Origin: Pseudorhizobium pelagicum | Lineage (GTDB): Bacteria > Pseudomonadota > Alphaproteobacteria > Rhizobiales > Rhizobiaceae | NCBI GenBank assembly: GCA_000722615.1 | Contig: JOKI01000034.1 | Location: 1-39,440 of the forward strand | DNA: 39,440 bases | Direction: 5' to 3' | In this document: one piece after another, positions 7,633-15,607 of the stretch | Numbering within the stretch: position 1 is the first letter of the stretch | How the letters are laid out: every line of letters starts with the position of its first letter | Position numbers and translations under genes: made by a program | The notes under the pieces: model-generated | Seen by the model: the letters and a program-made list of their open reading frames with translations, nothing else | What the model was told of the DNA's origin: nothing | The model's database searches: none

Positions 7633-8460
7633 ATGTCGTCAAAAACCATCTTCATCACTGGAGCCAATTCAGGTTTCGGTTTCGCAATCGCGTCTGCGGC
7701 TGTGCAGATTGGGCACAAGGTCATCGGTACCGTCCGCTCGGAAAGTTCCCGCGCGGTCCTGGTTGAAGCTCTTCCCGAAGCCTTTCCTGTACTTTGTGAC
7801 GTCACAGAGTTCGAGCGCCTCCCGGAGATCGTTCGGCAGGCGGAAGAGGATCATGGGCCCGTCGAGGTCTTGATCAACAACGCCGGTTATGGACATGAGG
7901 GCATAATCGAAGAGTCTCCGCTCGAGGAAATGCGCCGGCAGTTCGACGTCAACGTGTTCGGTGCGGTTGCAGTCGCCAAGGCGTTCCTTCCGAGGTTCCG
8001 GGAGCGCCGCCGCGGTTTCATTGTCAATGTCACGTCCATGGGCGGCATGATCACCATGCCTGGAATCGGCTACTACTGCGGCAGCAAGTTCGCCCTGCAA
8101 GGCATCTCCGAAGTCATGCGTTCTGAATTGGCGCCATTTGGCGTTCATGTCACGACGCTCTGCCCCGGATCTTTTCGGACGGATTGGGCGGGACGTTCCA
8201 TGGTTCGTACGGATCGCTCCATTGCTGACTACGATGCTCTCTTCAATCCCATACGCGAGGCTCGCCAAGCGGTCAGCGGCAAGCAGCTCGGGAATCCCCA
8301 CAAGCTTGCCGTTGCTGTGCTGGACCTGATCGAGTCGGACAACCCGCCACCTCAGCTTCTGCTTGGGAGTGATGCCTTCAAGCATGTGTCAGACCGTATC
8401 GCGCGGCTGCAGCAGGAGTTAGAAGCTTGGAGGTCAGTTGCTTTGTCGACTGACGGCTGA
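7633..8460 (+). CDS. SDR-family oxidoreductase
   Basis: This 275-residue classical SDR has the cofactor motif TGANSGFG near residues 9-16, NNAG in VLINNAGYG, catalytic Ser in VNVTSMGG, and YCGSK (YxxxK). The CPGSFRTDW segment after the active site is typical of the retinol-dehydrogenase-like/3-oxoacyl branch. A strong AAGGAG site lies before the ATG, inside the inverted repeat at 7600-7629. It is divergent from the AraC-type regulator at 6625-7539, an arrangement usual for reductases induced by reactive aldehydes or xenobiotics. The substrate is not readable from sequence. The C-terminal extension after residue 240 (helical, LQQELEAW) is normal for the subgroup. Confidence 0.92.
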   Translation: MSSKTIFITGANSGFGFAIASAAVQIGHKVIGTVRSESSRAVLVEALPEAFPVLCDVTEFERLPEIVRQAEEDHGPVEVLINNAGYGHEGIIEESPLEEMRRQFDVNVFGAVAVAKAFLPRFRERRRGFIVNVTSMGGMITMPGIGYYCGSKFALQGISEVMRSELAPFGVHVTTLCPGSFRTDWAGRSMVRTDRSIADYDALFNPIREARQAVSGKQLGNPHKLAVAVLDLIESDNPPPQLLLGSDAFKHVSDRIARLQQELEAWRSVALSTDG

Positions 8461-8528
8461 GTGATCTCAACCGGCGTCCGCGTCTGCAACCGGCAAACTC
8501 GGCAGTGGCAGGCGCGAACGCTTCTCTA

Positions 8529-9002
8529 TCACTTAGCGTTTGCACCCGCCGCCAGCTTCTTTCGCATGAACACCCTTCGAAAGCCGTCTTGCTCAGCCCG
8601 ATCATACTCCTCCCGGCAAAGCTTCTGGTAGATCCTCAGGTTTTCATGCATCAGTTCGTTGGTGTAGAGCCGGAGTTCATCTTTGCCTTGCTCTCCGGCG
8701 TAGCGCTCCGCGTAGTCGAGAAGCTGGCGCCCGAAGCCACGCCCCTGGAACTGGGTCGCGACAGCCACATTGCTTAAAAGCAGATGATCTTCCCTGATCC
8801 GCAGCACGATCAGGCCAGCGATCTCGTCTTCAACGACAAGAAGCCAGACATTACCGCTTTCGACAAGAGGTGCGTAATCTTCTGTCATGGGGGCGGGTTC
8901 CCGGCCGAGCCGAGTGATGTAGTGAGAGTAGGCATCGCCGACGATCTGCTTGATTGCCGAAACATCAGCATCGCGAGCGAGACGGATTTGAGACTTGGGC
9001 AC
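8529..9002 (-). CDS. GNAT-family N-acetyltransferase
   Basis: The 157-residue protein begins with GTG at 9002, which has a GGAG site seven bases upstream; a longer open frame to 9296 runs antisense through the neighbouring membrane-protein gene and is discarded. GNAT features are IRLARDADVSAIKQIVGDAY at the N-terminus, then VWLLVVEDEIAGLIVLR, LLLSNVAVATQFQGRGFGRQLL with the acetyl-CoA loop QGRGFG, and LRLYTNELMHENLRIYQKL near the end. The N/Y-rich last motif is like that of small-molecule acetyltransferases. The substrate is unknown. It lies 41 bases downstream of the DUF308-like gene and is read in the same direction, so the two may form an operon. Confidence 0.88.
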   Translation of the reverse strand: MPKSQIRLARDADVSAIKQIVGDAYSHYITRLGREPAPMTEDYAPLVESGNVWLLVVEDEIAGLIVLRIREDHLLLSNVAVATQFQGRGFGRQLLDYAERYAGEQGKDELRLYTNELMHENLRIYQKLCREEYDRAEQDGFRRVFMRKKLAAGANAK

Positions 9003-9043
9003 TTCTGTTCTCCGATCACTGGCGCATGACCTCGACAGCGCCG

Positions 9044-9619
9044 CTACGACATGCGCGAGCGCATTCTTCCAATCGTAAGCCAGACGGCGGTGACGAGGAA
9101 GTAGATAGCCCCGAAGGCAGCGTAGCCCGCGACATTGGCGATCGATGGGGCCTCCGGCATCCTTGCCTGGAAGAGGAAGAACACGCCAGCCAAGGCTGAT
9201 TGGCCGCCGCTGAGGATCATTGCCCATTGGCCGCCGCTCGTCTTCCAGCGGCGAACAGCCGTGCTGAGCTGGAGGAGCCCCGACAGGACTGCCCACAGGC
9301 CGAACGCGGCAAGGACCCAGTTCATGCTGATCGTAAGTGCAACAGCTACCGCAATGGTCATGACCGTGCTGGTGGCGACGTTGAAGGCTTGACTTTTATT
9401 GGCGGTCAAGCCGCCGTTTCTGAATGCGTCAACCAGATTGGCGCCGGCGTCCCACGCCGGGTAGCCGATCAAAAGTGCGGCGGAAACTGCTAGATTTTCG
9501 CGCGCCAAGGTCAATGCTGCCGCCACCCAAAGGAATGAGAAACCGGCGCGGACGTAGGAATAGCGCTGCAGCCAGTTGTGGTCCGCATCATGAGCGATGC
9601 CTGCTTGGTAGCTCGTCAT
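9044..9619 (-). CDS. DUF308-like multi-spanning membrane protein
   Basis: The protein has 191 residues and about six hydrophobic segments: residues about 25-45 (AGFSFLWVAAALTLA), 48-65, 85-105 (STVMTIAVAVALTIS), 108-128, 140-160 and 165-185. The pattern of short helices and small glycine-rich loops resembles the HdeD/DUF308 family, which in enterobacteria is linked to acid resistance. The N-terminal cytoplasmic stretch carries several histidines (AHDADHNWLQRY). The ATG at 9619 is chosen because the hydrophobic protein begins there; the upstream extension of the frame is arginine-rich non-coding-like sequence. It is probably co-transcribed with the acetyltransferase that follows. Confidence 0.75.
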   Translation of the reverse strand: MTSYQAGIAHDADHNWLQRYSYVRAGFSFLWVAAALTLARENLAVSAALLIGYPAWDAGANLVDAFRNGGLTANKSQAFNVATSTVMTIAVAVALTISMNWVLAAFGLWAVLSGLLQLSTAVRRWKTSGGQWAMILSGGQSALAGVFFLFQARMPEAPSIANVAGYAAFGAIYFLVTAVWLTIGRMRSRMS

Positions 9620-10024
9620 AGGATTTTCTTTCTGTGTTGGGTTATCGTCGCGGGACACACAGGGGCTAGAGGTAGCCGATGTGTTTTCCGAATGGCGTAG
9701 TTTGGGACCAGTCACCCTGACCGATCCGCTCGCTTTCTCCGGAGAGGCGGGCAGCCCGCCCGTCCAACGATGCTTCATCACCTGAAGCCGCTCGCTCGCC
9801 TCCTTCTCGAAGCGGCGGCGAGAGATCGGACTGCGGACCGTCGAACTCTTCGGACTTGTTCCTCGCTCGCGCCTCAAGCGCAGCGGTGATGGTCGACTGG
9901 CGCTTCGCGACCCACGTGTTGTCAGGATCCGAGGTGATCGATGTCGTGAAACAGAGTTCAGTCGCCGCAGACGGCAGGATCGCTGACACCGCTGCAACTC
10001 TCTCCACGCGTCTGCGACTGCTCA
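9620..10024. other. No recognised gene (405 bp)
   Basis: A minus-strand frame of about 120 codons (10026 down to 9666) starts with MSSRRRVERVAA, but it has no good ribosome site and no family resemblance. The stretch may contain remnants of the truncated gene upstream. Nothing firm is visible on the plus strand. Confidence 0.35.
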
Positions 10025-10357
10025 TTAGAAACCTAATCTTGATTGGGTTTTCGGGACGGTACTTTGAGTCTCGGAAGACCAGCGGGATGAACCGGAAAAA
10101 GCGGAACTGGTCTGGAAGCAGACCCATTCGGCCGCAGCGACGCTTGAGACCTTCCAGTCATCGGCAAGCGCGACATCGAGCGTCTCTCCCTCTCTCCTCT
10201 TCACCTTGAGGGTGGAACCGCTGTAGCTGAGGATGCTGCCCCGCACGTTGATCCGTTCAGCCTTAGCGTCTTCAGAGTGAGCGGGTGTATTTGACAGCGA
10301 GGCGGCCAGCACAAGCCCGGTACCGATGATCAGGGTGGGAAGAATGTTGTTCAGCAC
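10025..10357 (-). CDS. Exported small protein with DUF5666-like N-terminus, truncated
   Basis: The 110-residue protein has a clear signal peptide (hydrophobic residues about 5-22, cleavage near AHS-ED). A short beta-rich domain then runs INVRGSILSYSGSTLKVKRREGETLDVALADDW to about residue 70. That pattern, a glycine turn with a SGSTLKVK-type strand, resembles periplasmic DUF5666-like/OB-like proteins, which normally continue for another 60-100 residues. After VSSVAAA the sequence changes to a serine-rich tail without family character (EWVCFQTSSAFSG), so the 3' part was probably replaced by a deletion or rearrangement near 10150. The gene faces the same way as the TetR gene 72 bases upstream. 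No function is established. Confidence 0.6.
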   Translation of the reverse strand: MLNNILPTLIIGTGLVLAASLSNTPAHSEDAKAERINVRGSILSYSGSTLKVKRREGETLDVALADDWKVSSVAAAEWVCFQTSSAFSGSSRWSSETQSTVPKTQSRLGF

Positions 10358-10428
10358 GTCCGCCTCCCTACTAGTTGATAGGTTTGAAGGTTAAATAGGA
10401 TGGACGGGGCGAATGGTCGCCCGCTACC

Positions 10429-11019
10429 TTAGTGAGCCGTGTTGTGTGACAAACGGCTTAGAGTGGGAGCAAGGATAGCGGCGAAGGTTTCTCCGTCTCC
10501 ATAAGCACGAGCCGAAAGCATGGCGCCATGAACCGAAGCCATGAACGCCTCCGCCTCGACCTCAGGCGAGCTGAACAGAACGATAGATCCCTCCTCCCCT
10601 CCCCGCTGCATGACCGATGTCAGCCACTTCGAGATGAGACGGAAGAATTCTCTGACTTCCGCTGCGACCTCTGGAGGCAAGACCGGCAATTCGCTCGCAA
10701 GCATTGCGCAGACGCAGAAAGGCCTACTCGCATCTTCGATGCACTTGGCCCAATAGCTGGTGTAGGCCTGGAGCAGAGCCAGCGGATCTTGCACCTTCTG
10801 CTCAAGAGCAGCAAAGCCTGCCCGCGCGTCCTCGATATAGCGGGCCACCAGCACGCGAGCCAAGTCGACCTTGCTCGGAAAATGATGATGGATGCTGGCC
10901 TTGCGGATACCCACGACCTCCGCGATGTCAGCATAGCTGAAGCCGTTGTAGCCACCATTCATGATCAGCCTTCTCGCGCAGGCGAGGATTTCGTCAGAAG
11001 TAGTGCCAAGATTGCTCAT
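10429..11019 (-). CDS. TetR/AcrR-family transcriptional regulator
   Basis: The 196-residue protein has the N-terminal TetR helix-turn-helix: DEILACARRLIMNGGYNGFS, then YADIAEVVGIRKASIHHHF with PSKVDLARVLV. The C-terminal two-thirds is the variable helical ligand domain and contains a cysteine-rich stretch (SRPFCVCAMLASE), common in the subgroup near YcdC/AcuR-like regulators. An 18-bp palindrome lies directly upstream at 11029-11046 and is its likely own operator. The RidA-family gene lies upstream in the same direction, so the regulator may be the second gene of that unit or be transcribed alone from the 43-base gap. The effector is unknown. Confidence 0.92.
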   Translation of the reverse strand: MSNLGTTSDEILACARRLIMNGGYNGFSYADIAEVVGIRKASIHHHFPSKVDLARVLVARYIEDARAGFAALEQKVQDPLALLQAYTSYWAKCIEDASRPFCVCAMLASELPVLPPEVAAEVREFFRLISKWLTSVMQRGGEEGSIVLFSSPEVEAEAFMASVHGAMLSARAYGDGETFAAILAPTLSRLSHNTAH

Positions 11020-11028
11020 GCATCTTGT

Positions 11029-11046
11029 CTACCTTCCTGCAGGTAG
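11029..11046. promoter_or_regulatory. Candidate TetR operator palindrome
   Basis: CTACCTTCCTGCAGGTAG has perfect 6-bp arms (CTACCT and AGGTAG) around a 6-bp centre. It sits ten bases upstream of the TetR start codon. Its position and size suit autoregulation by a TetR dimer. The call rests on sequence only. Confidence 0.5.
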
Positions 11047-11062
11047 TCCGTCAAGCGGAAAA

Positions 11063-11455
11063 TCATCCTGACCTGACGGCGATGCATTTTAGTCCTGCCA
11101 ACAAGCCGGGGTGAGCGAGTTCAGTGACACCAACACACGTCCAGGCGCAATTTGCTCTCGGAAACATTTGGTCCTTGATCAGCCTGAACAGCTCCATGTG
11201 CCTGGGCATATCAACGTGATAGGTGGTCATCCCAACCACATCCTCAAAAACGCAACCCGCAGCTGCGAGCGCAATGTTAAGGTTCTCCCACATTGCCTGA
11301 AACTGTTCTGCGGGGTCTTCGATGACCTGGAGATCCTCCCCGCGTCCAACCTGACCGGCTAAGTAGATCGTATCGCCGACCCTAACAGCCGGCACGTCTC
11401 CGGCACGATCGACGATCTTTTGCATTTGTGCGGGGATGACGATTTCCCGGTACAT
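11063..11455 (-). CDS. RidA-family (YjgF/YER057c/UK114) protein
   Basis: The 130-residue protein matches the RidA family in length and pattern: VRVGDTIYLAGQVGRG near residues 25-40, then EQFQAMWENLNIALAAAGCVFEDVVGMTTYHVDM, and the C-terminal ANCAWTCVGVTELAHPGLLAGLKCIAV. RidA enzymes hydrolyse reactive enamine/imine intermediates; the catalytic arginine in the usual R-x-C-x-E motif is not present here. The corresponding stretch reads CAWTCVGVTEL, so this is an Rid subfamily member and may act on another substrate. It is followed in the same direction by the TetR gene. Confidence 0.88.
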   Translation of the reverse strand: MYREIVIPAQMQKIVDRAGDVPAVRVGDTIYLAGQVGRGEDLQVIEDPAEQFQAMWENLNIALAAAGCVFEDVVGMTTYHVDMPRHMELFRLIKDQMFPRANCAWTCVGVTELAHPGLLAGLKCIAVRSG

Positions 11456-11560
11456 GGTCTACTCCTGTTTGATAATGCGTTGCGCCTGTCATCGGGCGTA
11501 GAATCCGGTTACGCGAACTCCTCGCCCAATGCGACCATGTTCGGTGCCGCCAAGATTTCG

Positions 11561-11668
11561 TTACGCGAATCCGGCGACCGGATGTGGAACATAGTTGCTC
11601 TCAAGGGCGTCAGTTTCCGCCGTGGTGAGCTTGAGTTCCATCGCAGCGACAGCAACGATCTGGACTAA
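11561..11668 (-). pseudogene. Aldo/keto reductase C-terminal remnant
   Basis: The minus strand reads AVAAMELKLTTAETDALESN, then YVPHPVAGFA, and ends in TAA at 11561-11563. This is the characteristic end of aldo/keto reductases, where a final helix (LTxxExxALE) is followed by a PHPVxGF-type tail. No TIM-barrel or catalytic Asp-Tyr-Lys-His sequence is present upstream, where the HxlR gene begins within 40 bases. It is therefore a leftover C-terminus of a deleted reductase. Confidence 0.5.
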
Positions 11669-11704
11669 CGATCTCTCATGATTCAACCGCTAAGCGAAGA
11701 ATGC

Positions 11705-12175
11705 TCATTCCTTCTGAGCACTTATTCCATCGTATGCGTGGCAATGGCCTAGTAGTTTCCGACGGCGGTCCCGTGATGCATGGTGGATCCGTGTGGTGTC
11801 ATCAGCAAGATGCTCCCGAGAAAATTCCCTCACCGTGAGCAAGACAGGCATGAGCGCGTGTCCCGCGCGCGTGAGCCTGTACTCAACGCGCGGACGCTGC
11901 TCAGCGTAATCCTGTCGCTCAACAAGCCCGTCGTTCTCGAGCTCTCGCAGATGCTGTGTAAGCATTTTTTGCGAGATCCCTGGCATGTCTCGCAGCAATT
12001 GGGAGCTCCGCATCGAATGCGTCGCGAAGAGTCGAAACAGGATCGGCAACTTCCACCGCCCGCTCAGCACCCCGAAGGCACGCCCAACGTGCGCAACAGA
12101 GCCGTCCGGTCCGAGGCATGCGACTCGATCCGCATGGTCCATGGGTATTTTTAAGTGCGTGATTGTCTCGGCCAT
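11705..12175 (-). CDS. HxlR-family transcriptional regulator (second copy)
   Basis: This 156-residue paralogue of the regulator at 3918-4307 shares the blocks VLSGRWKLPILFRLFA, SQLLRDM and GISQKMLTQHLRELENDGLV with it, and roughly two-thirds of all residues. The Cys in VACLGPDG near residue 19 is conserved and is the plausible redox-sensing residue. The start at 12175 is preferred over 12178 because GGAGG lies seven bases upstream. The C-terminal 35 residues are extra relative to the first copy (rich in His and Arg). It is divergent from a damaged SDR gene starting at 12223, as in the first copy, so a two-gene cassette was duplicated or acquired twice. Confidence 0.9.
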   Translation of the reverse strand: MAETITHLKIPMDHADRVACLGPDGSVAHVGRAFGVLSGRWKLPILFRLFATHSMRSSQLLRDMPGISQKMLTQHLRELENDGLVERQDYAEQRPRVEYRLTRAGHALMPVLLTVREFSREHLADDTTRIHHASRDRRRKLLGHCHAYDGISAQKE

Positions 12176-12222
12176 CATCCTGCCTCCATAACGGTCTCGG
12201 CTCTTAACATGGGAACACCGCG

Positions 12223-13025
12223 ATGGATTTGGAACTGGATGGGAAGGTCGCGCTGGTGACGGGCAGCAGCAAGGGCATCGGCGAAGGAATTGCGTACGGT
12301 CTGGCGCGCGAGGGTGCCGTCGTCATCGTCCACGGACGCAACAAAGTCAAAACCGAAGCGGCTGCGCACAACGTCATTGCGGAAGGAGGGCACACGTCGG
12401 CTTTGGTGACCTGACGCGGGAGGAAGAAGTGCAGCGTCTGGTCGATGAGACCAAAGCCTTTGGGCCCGTCGAGATCGTCATCAACAATGCGGGCGGCTCC
12501 GGGGGAATGCAGAACTGGGGGACGACGCGACCCGAGACTTGGGCGGAAGGTTATGATCGCAACGTACTTGCGGCTGTCAGAATTACCGCTCCCCTGCTGC
12601 CTGCCATGCGTGCCGCCAGATGGGGCCGGATAATCAATGTGTCCAGCCTCGCGGGGATGATGCCCCCTGCTGGGCGCCCGGACTACGCCGCCGCCAAAGC
12701 GGCAATGGTCGCCATGACCGCGTCGCTCGCCAAAGCCGTCGCCCTCGATGGCATCACCGCAAATACCGTATTACCGGGAACGATCCGCAGCATCAGCCTC
12801 GATGAGGCTTTCCGCCAGGCGGCGGAAGGACAGGGCCTGGCCGCCGACGCACCTTGGTCTGAAGTGGAGCGGCAAGTCCTGCCTCTTTTTGCTCAGGTCC
12901 CCATGGGGCGCGTCGGCACGCTTGAGGAGATGGCCGACGCCGTGGCCTTTCTCGCAAGTCCCCGCGCCGGCTACATCACCGGCGCGAATCTGAGGCTGGA
13001 TGGCGGCCTCTGGCCAGGGCTTTAG
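12223..13025 (+). pseudogene. SDR-family oxidoreductase, frameshifted (second copy)
   Basis: The first 56 codons encode MDLELDGKVALVTGSSKGIG and the rest of a Rossmann start. The frame is then lost near 12384-12392 and ends at TGA 12412-12414. In the next frame AHVGFGDLTREEEVQRLV continues without a gap to the natural end, with NNAGGSG, VSSLAG, YAAAK and ITGANLRLDGG all present. The total length is 267 codons plus two bases, so one base (or four) is missing. The intact paralogue is the 269-residue SDR at 3061-3870, with matching motifs throughout. The catalytic residues are preserved, so inactivation, if real, is recent. The stop overlaps the stop of the convergent PNPOx-like gene by four bases. 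Confidence 0.85.
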
Positions 13026-13738
13026 GGGTAGGCCAGCCGGTGGGCTTCCAGCAAAGCTTCTGCCAAAAGCCGTCCCTCGCGGTATGATTCGAGGGTGGTG
13101 GGCCGCTTTACGCCGGGTATGATGCGAGGACAGGGTTCGGGTGTGCCAATCATTGTGCGGATCGGTAGGCGTTCGGCATAAACAGGCAGCTCGTAATCCT
13201 CGTCGTCATCAGCGACGCCCTTAGCGCGGATTTTGGCCGAGGCTTTTTCGATCTCCATCACGATCACGGCCGTCGCCTTCGTCTCCTGTCCCGTCCTCGG
13301 GCGCAGCACAGCCGTCCTGTCTGGAAAGAAACGGTCCACCATCATCGTCAGCGCACGTTCCTTTTCCATCGCATCCGTCACCAGCAGTGCCGTTCCGAAG
13401 GCCATGACCGAACGGTAGTCGGCAGAGTGGTTGAACCCGGAGCGCGCTAGGACGATGCTGTCAAAATGTGTGACGGTCAGACAGGCAGGCTCCCCTTGTG
13501 AAAGGTTGCGCAACATTCTGCTTGCGCTGCTGCCGTGCCAGTAAAGCCGCGTACCTTCGCGCCAGAAGAGAGTTGGTGTGCAGAACGGGCGCTCATCGAT
13601 CACGTAGGCTACATGCGCGAGTGCGGCGGAATCCAGCAGCGTGTGCACGGTGCCATTATCATAAAACCCGCGATCATGGCGACGCTTGACCTTGTTCGTG
13701 GCATCTACGGGATAGTGGTCTGAACACTGGTCGGGCAT
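13022..13738 (-). CDS. Pyridoxamine 5'-phosphate oxidase-like FMN-binding protein
   Basis: The 238-residue protein fits the split-barrel flavin family: residues about 20-60 (RGFYDNGTVHTLLDSAALAH, then VAYVIDERPFCTPTLFWREG), LYWHGSSASRMLRNL, and PACLTVTHFDSIVLARSGFN followed by HSADYRSVMAFG. These are the usual FMN-contact segments of the PF12900-type subgroup, which includes nitroimidazole-resistance-like proteins. The C-terminal part (EDYELPVYAERLPI) is typical of the long members. It is divergent from a MocR-type regulator 82 bases away. MocR regulators commonly control vitamin B6 genes (as PdxR does), which supports a link to pyridoxal phosphate. The substrate is unproven. Confidence 0.87.
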   Translation of the reverse strand: MPDQCSDHYPVDATNKVKRRHDRGFYDNGTVHTLLDSAALAHVAYVIDERPFCTPTLFWREGTRLYWHGSSASRMLRNLSQGEPACLTVTHFDSIVLARSGFNHSADYRSVMAFGTALLVTDAMEKERALTMMVDRFFPDRTAVLRPRTGQETKATAVIVMEIEKASAKIRAKGVADDDEDYELPVYAERLPIRTMIGTPEPCPRIIPGVKRPTTLESYREGRLLAEALLEAHRLAYP

Positions 13739-13788
13739 GATCTGGCTCCATTCATATCCTTGTTGTCATTGTTTTTCACCGTTACAGT

Positions 13789-13805
13789 GGCCCAGAATAG
13801 GTCCA
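13789..13805. promoter_or_regulatory. Candidate MocR direct-repeat operator
   Basis: GGCCCA at 13789-13794 and GGTCCA at 13800-13805 are direct repeats 11 bases apart, one helical turn. They lie in the 82-base gap between the divergent PNPOx-like and MocR genes. MocR/PdxR regulators are known to bind direct repeats. Only two short copies are visible, so support is limited. Confidence 0.3.
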
Positions 13806-13819
13806 ATTCTGAGCAAAAT

Positions 13820-15268
13820 ATGCCAACCACTTCTCAGCAGGAAAAAGAAAGCTCCACGTCGCGTGCGACCAAACACATTAGCCAACTTCACCTCGATTCT
13901 TCGATCCGCAATCAGGCACAGCGAGTGCATAGTGCACTTCGCCTAGCCATCATCGATGGCCTCCTGCCTTCCGGCGCGGCTCTGCCGTCCAGCCGGGTTC
14001 TGTCGCACCAGATCGGCATTGGCCGTAACACCATCGTAACCGCCTACGAGCAGTTATTGAGTGACGGGCTGGTCGAGGCCCGGCATGGGTCCGGCACCTT
14101 TGTTGCCGTCATCCCGCCGCCCCTGGCGAACACCACAGCGCGGTCTGGTATCAAGACCGAAGCTTCCCCCAGTGCGAAAAGACCTTTCGCTCTTGGCCAG
14201 CCGCGCGTCGGGCCGGCGCTACTTGCTCGACTAGCAGCTGCCAGTCGCCGTCGCATCTCTGCGGCCGACCCGGAGGATCTGGGCTATGGCGATCCGCGCG
14301 GCAGCCTCCATCTACGTCGTCAGATCGCTGCGGCTCTTGCTGTAGACCGCGGTTTACGTTGCGATCCCGACTGCATCGTCGTCGTCAGCGGCACGCAGCA
14401 CGGTCTACGTCTTTGCGCTGATGCACTTTTTAGGCCGGAAGACCAGGTCTGGATGGAAGAGCCCGGATATGCGGCGGCACGCGCCACACTTGCTGCTGGG
14501 GGCGCGGTTCCGGTTCCCGTTGTCATCGATGACGAAGGACTGGACATTCGAGCCGCTCGCCAACGCGCGCCCGATGCGAAGGCTGCGTATGTTACTCCCT
14601 CGCACCAATTCCCGTCCGGCGTCACGATGTCTATGAGGCGCCGGGTAGAACTCCTCGACTGGGCAGAAAATGCGGACGCCTGGGTATTGGAAGACGATTA
14701 CGATAGCGAATTCCGATATACCGGGCGACCGCTTACGCCGCTTGCTGGCCTATCAACCAGCCGGGTAATCTATCTCGGTACCTTTGCAAAAACCTTGTTT
14801 CCGGCACTACGCATTGGCTACATGGTTGTGCCGCCAGCCGCTATAGGCCAAGTCCTGTCTGCCCGAACCGCGATTGATCGTTTCCCGCCCGCCTTCATGC
14901 AGGACGCAGTTGCAGATCTCATGTCCGATGGCACCGTTTCCGCGAATTTACGACGAATGCGAAAGTATTACCGCAACGCGCGCGACCAAGTTGCGAAAAT
15001 CATCAGCGATGAATCTGCTGGTGTTCTTATACCCTCCGTGCCGGCCCAGGGCTTGCATATGATAGTTCACCTAGCGTCAAACCTCGATTGTGATGCTGGG
15101 CAAGCGATCCGAGCTCACGCCGGGGTGGATGCGATCTTACTGTCTGAAACGAGAACGGACACCACGGGAACGGAAGCGTTCATTCTTGGTTTTTCCGGCT
15201 TCTCACCCGAAGTCCTTTCGGAGGCGGCTACATCATTAGCGCGAGCCGCGAGAAGATATGCGAGATAA
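13820..15268 (+). CDS. MocR-type (GntR-aminotransferase fusion) regulator
   Basis: The protein has about 482 residues in two domains. Residues about 35-105 form a GntR winged helix: VHSALRLAIIDGLLPSGAAL, PSSRVLSHQIGIGRNTIVTA, then LLSDGLVEARHGSGTFV. From about residue 130 comes a fold-type I aminotransferase domain with LGYGDPRGSLHLR, SGTQHGL, the EDDYDSEFRY aspartate motif, and the PLP-lysine region GTFAKTLFPALRIGY (Lys at residue 324 from the chosen start). MocR proteins use PLP or PLP-amine adducts as effectors. The start MPTTSQQ at 13820 is chosen because family members begin shortly before the winged helix; an in-frame ATG at 13760 would add 20 hydrophobic residues. It probably controls the divergent PNPOx-like gene and itself. 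Confidence 0.93.
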   Translation: MPTTSQQEKESSTSRATKHISQLHLDSSIRNQAQRVHSALRLAIIDGLLPSGAALPSSRVLSHQIGIGRNTIVTAYEQLLSDGLVEARHGSGTFVAVIPPPLANTTARSGIKTEASPSAKRPFALGQPRVGPALLARLAAASRRRISAADPEDLGYGDPRGSLHLRRQIAAALAVDRGLRCDPDCIVVVSGTQHGLRLCADALFRPEDQVWMEEPGYAAARATLAAGGAVPVPVVIDDEGLDIRAARQRAPDAKAAYVTPSHQFPSGVTMSMRRRVELLDWAENADAWVLEDDYDSEFRYTGRPLTPLAGLSTSRVIYLGTFAKTLFPALRIGYMVVPPAAIGQVLSARTAIDRFPPAFMQDAVADLMSDGTVSANLRRMRKYYRNARDQVAKIISDESAGVLIPSVPAQGLHMIVHLASNLDCDAGQAIRAHAGVDAILLSETRTDTTGTEAFILGFSGFSPEVLSEAATSLARAARRYAR

Positions 15269-15607
15269 GCCCCTAGCCAGTCTGGTCACGGCCCAAGGCG
15301 GCTCAGATTGCACAGTCGGCGGAGGGCTTCCGCGCGGAGCCGTCGTTTGCCGCTGAAAAGCTGCCTCAGCACGGTTCGTTCATGCTGATACACGCCAGTT
15401 CACCTCCGCCGGAGGAATAGGTCCCGCTACGCGTCGGCGAGGTTAAGCTCCTGATGAGACGCGAACTTCGGCACCCCGCGGGAGCGGAATAATTTCCGCT
15501 TATGCAATCTTTCCCTCCGCCGCTTTGAGGATACGAACCGATGACCACTAAGCGATGACGATAATCGTAACCCATTCAAGCGGAAAACCCCGCCATCGCT
15601 GACGGGC
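15269..15607. other. No recognised gene (339 bp)
   Basis: No supportable gene is visible on either strand. A copy of the recurring CTCCGCC/TTTGAGGAT/GAACCGATGACC motif lies at 15514-15549. The minus-strand frame that crosses here continues from the BA14K remnant but has lost family character. Confidence 0.35.

Noticed and set aside
9003..9296. Upstream extension of the acetyltransferase frame
   Set aside because: It is antisense-like sequence inside the membrane-protein gene; the GTG at 9002 with a GGAG site is a better start.
9666..10127. Minus-strand frame of 153 codons
   Set aside because: It overlaps the DUF5666-like gene in another frame, lacks a ribosome site and is compositionally like non-coding GC-rich sequence.
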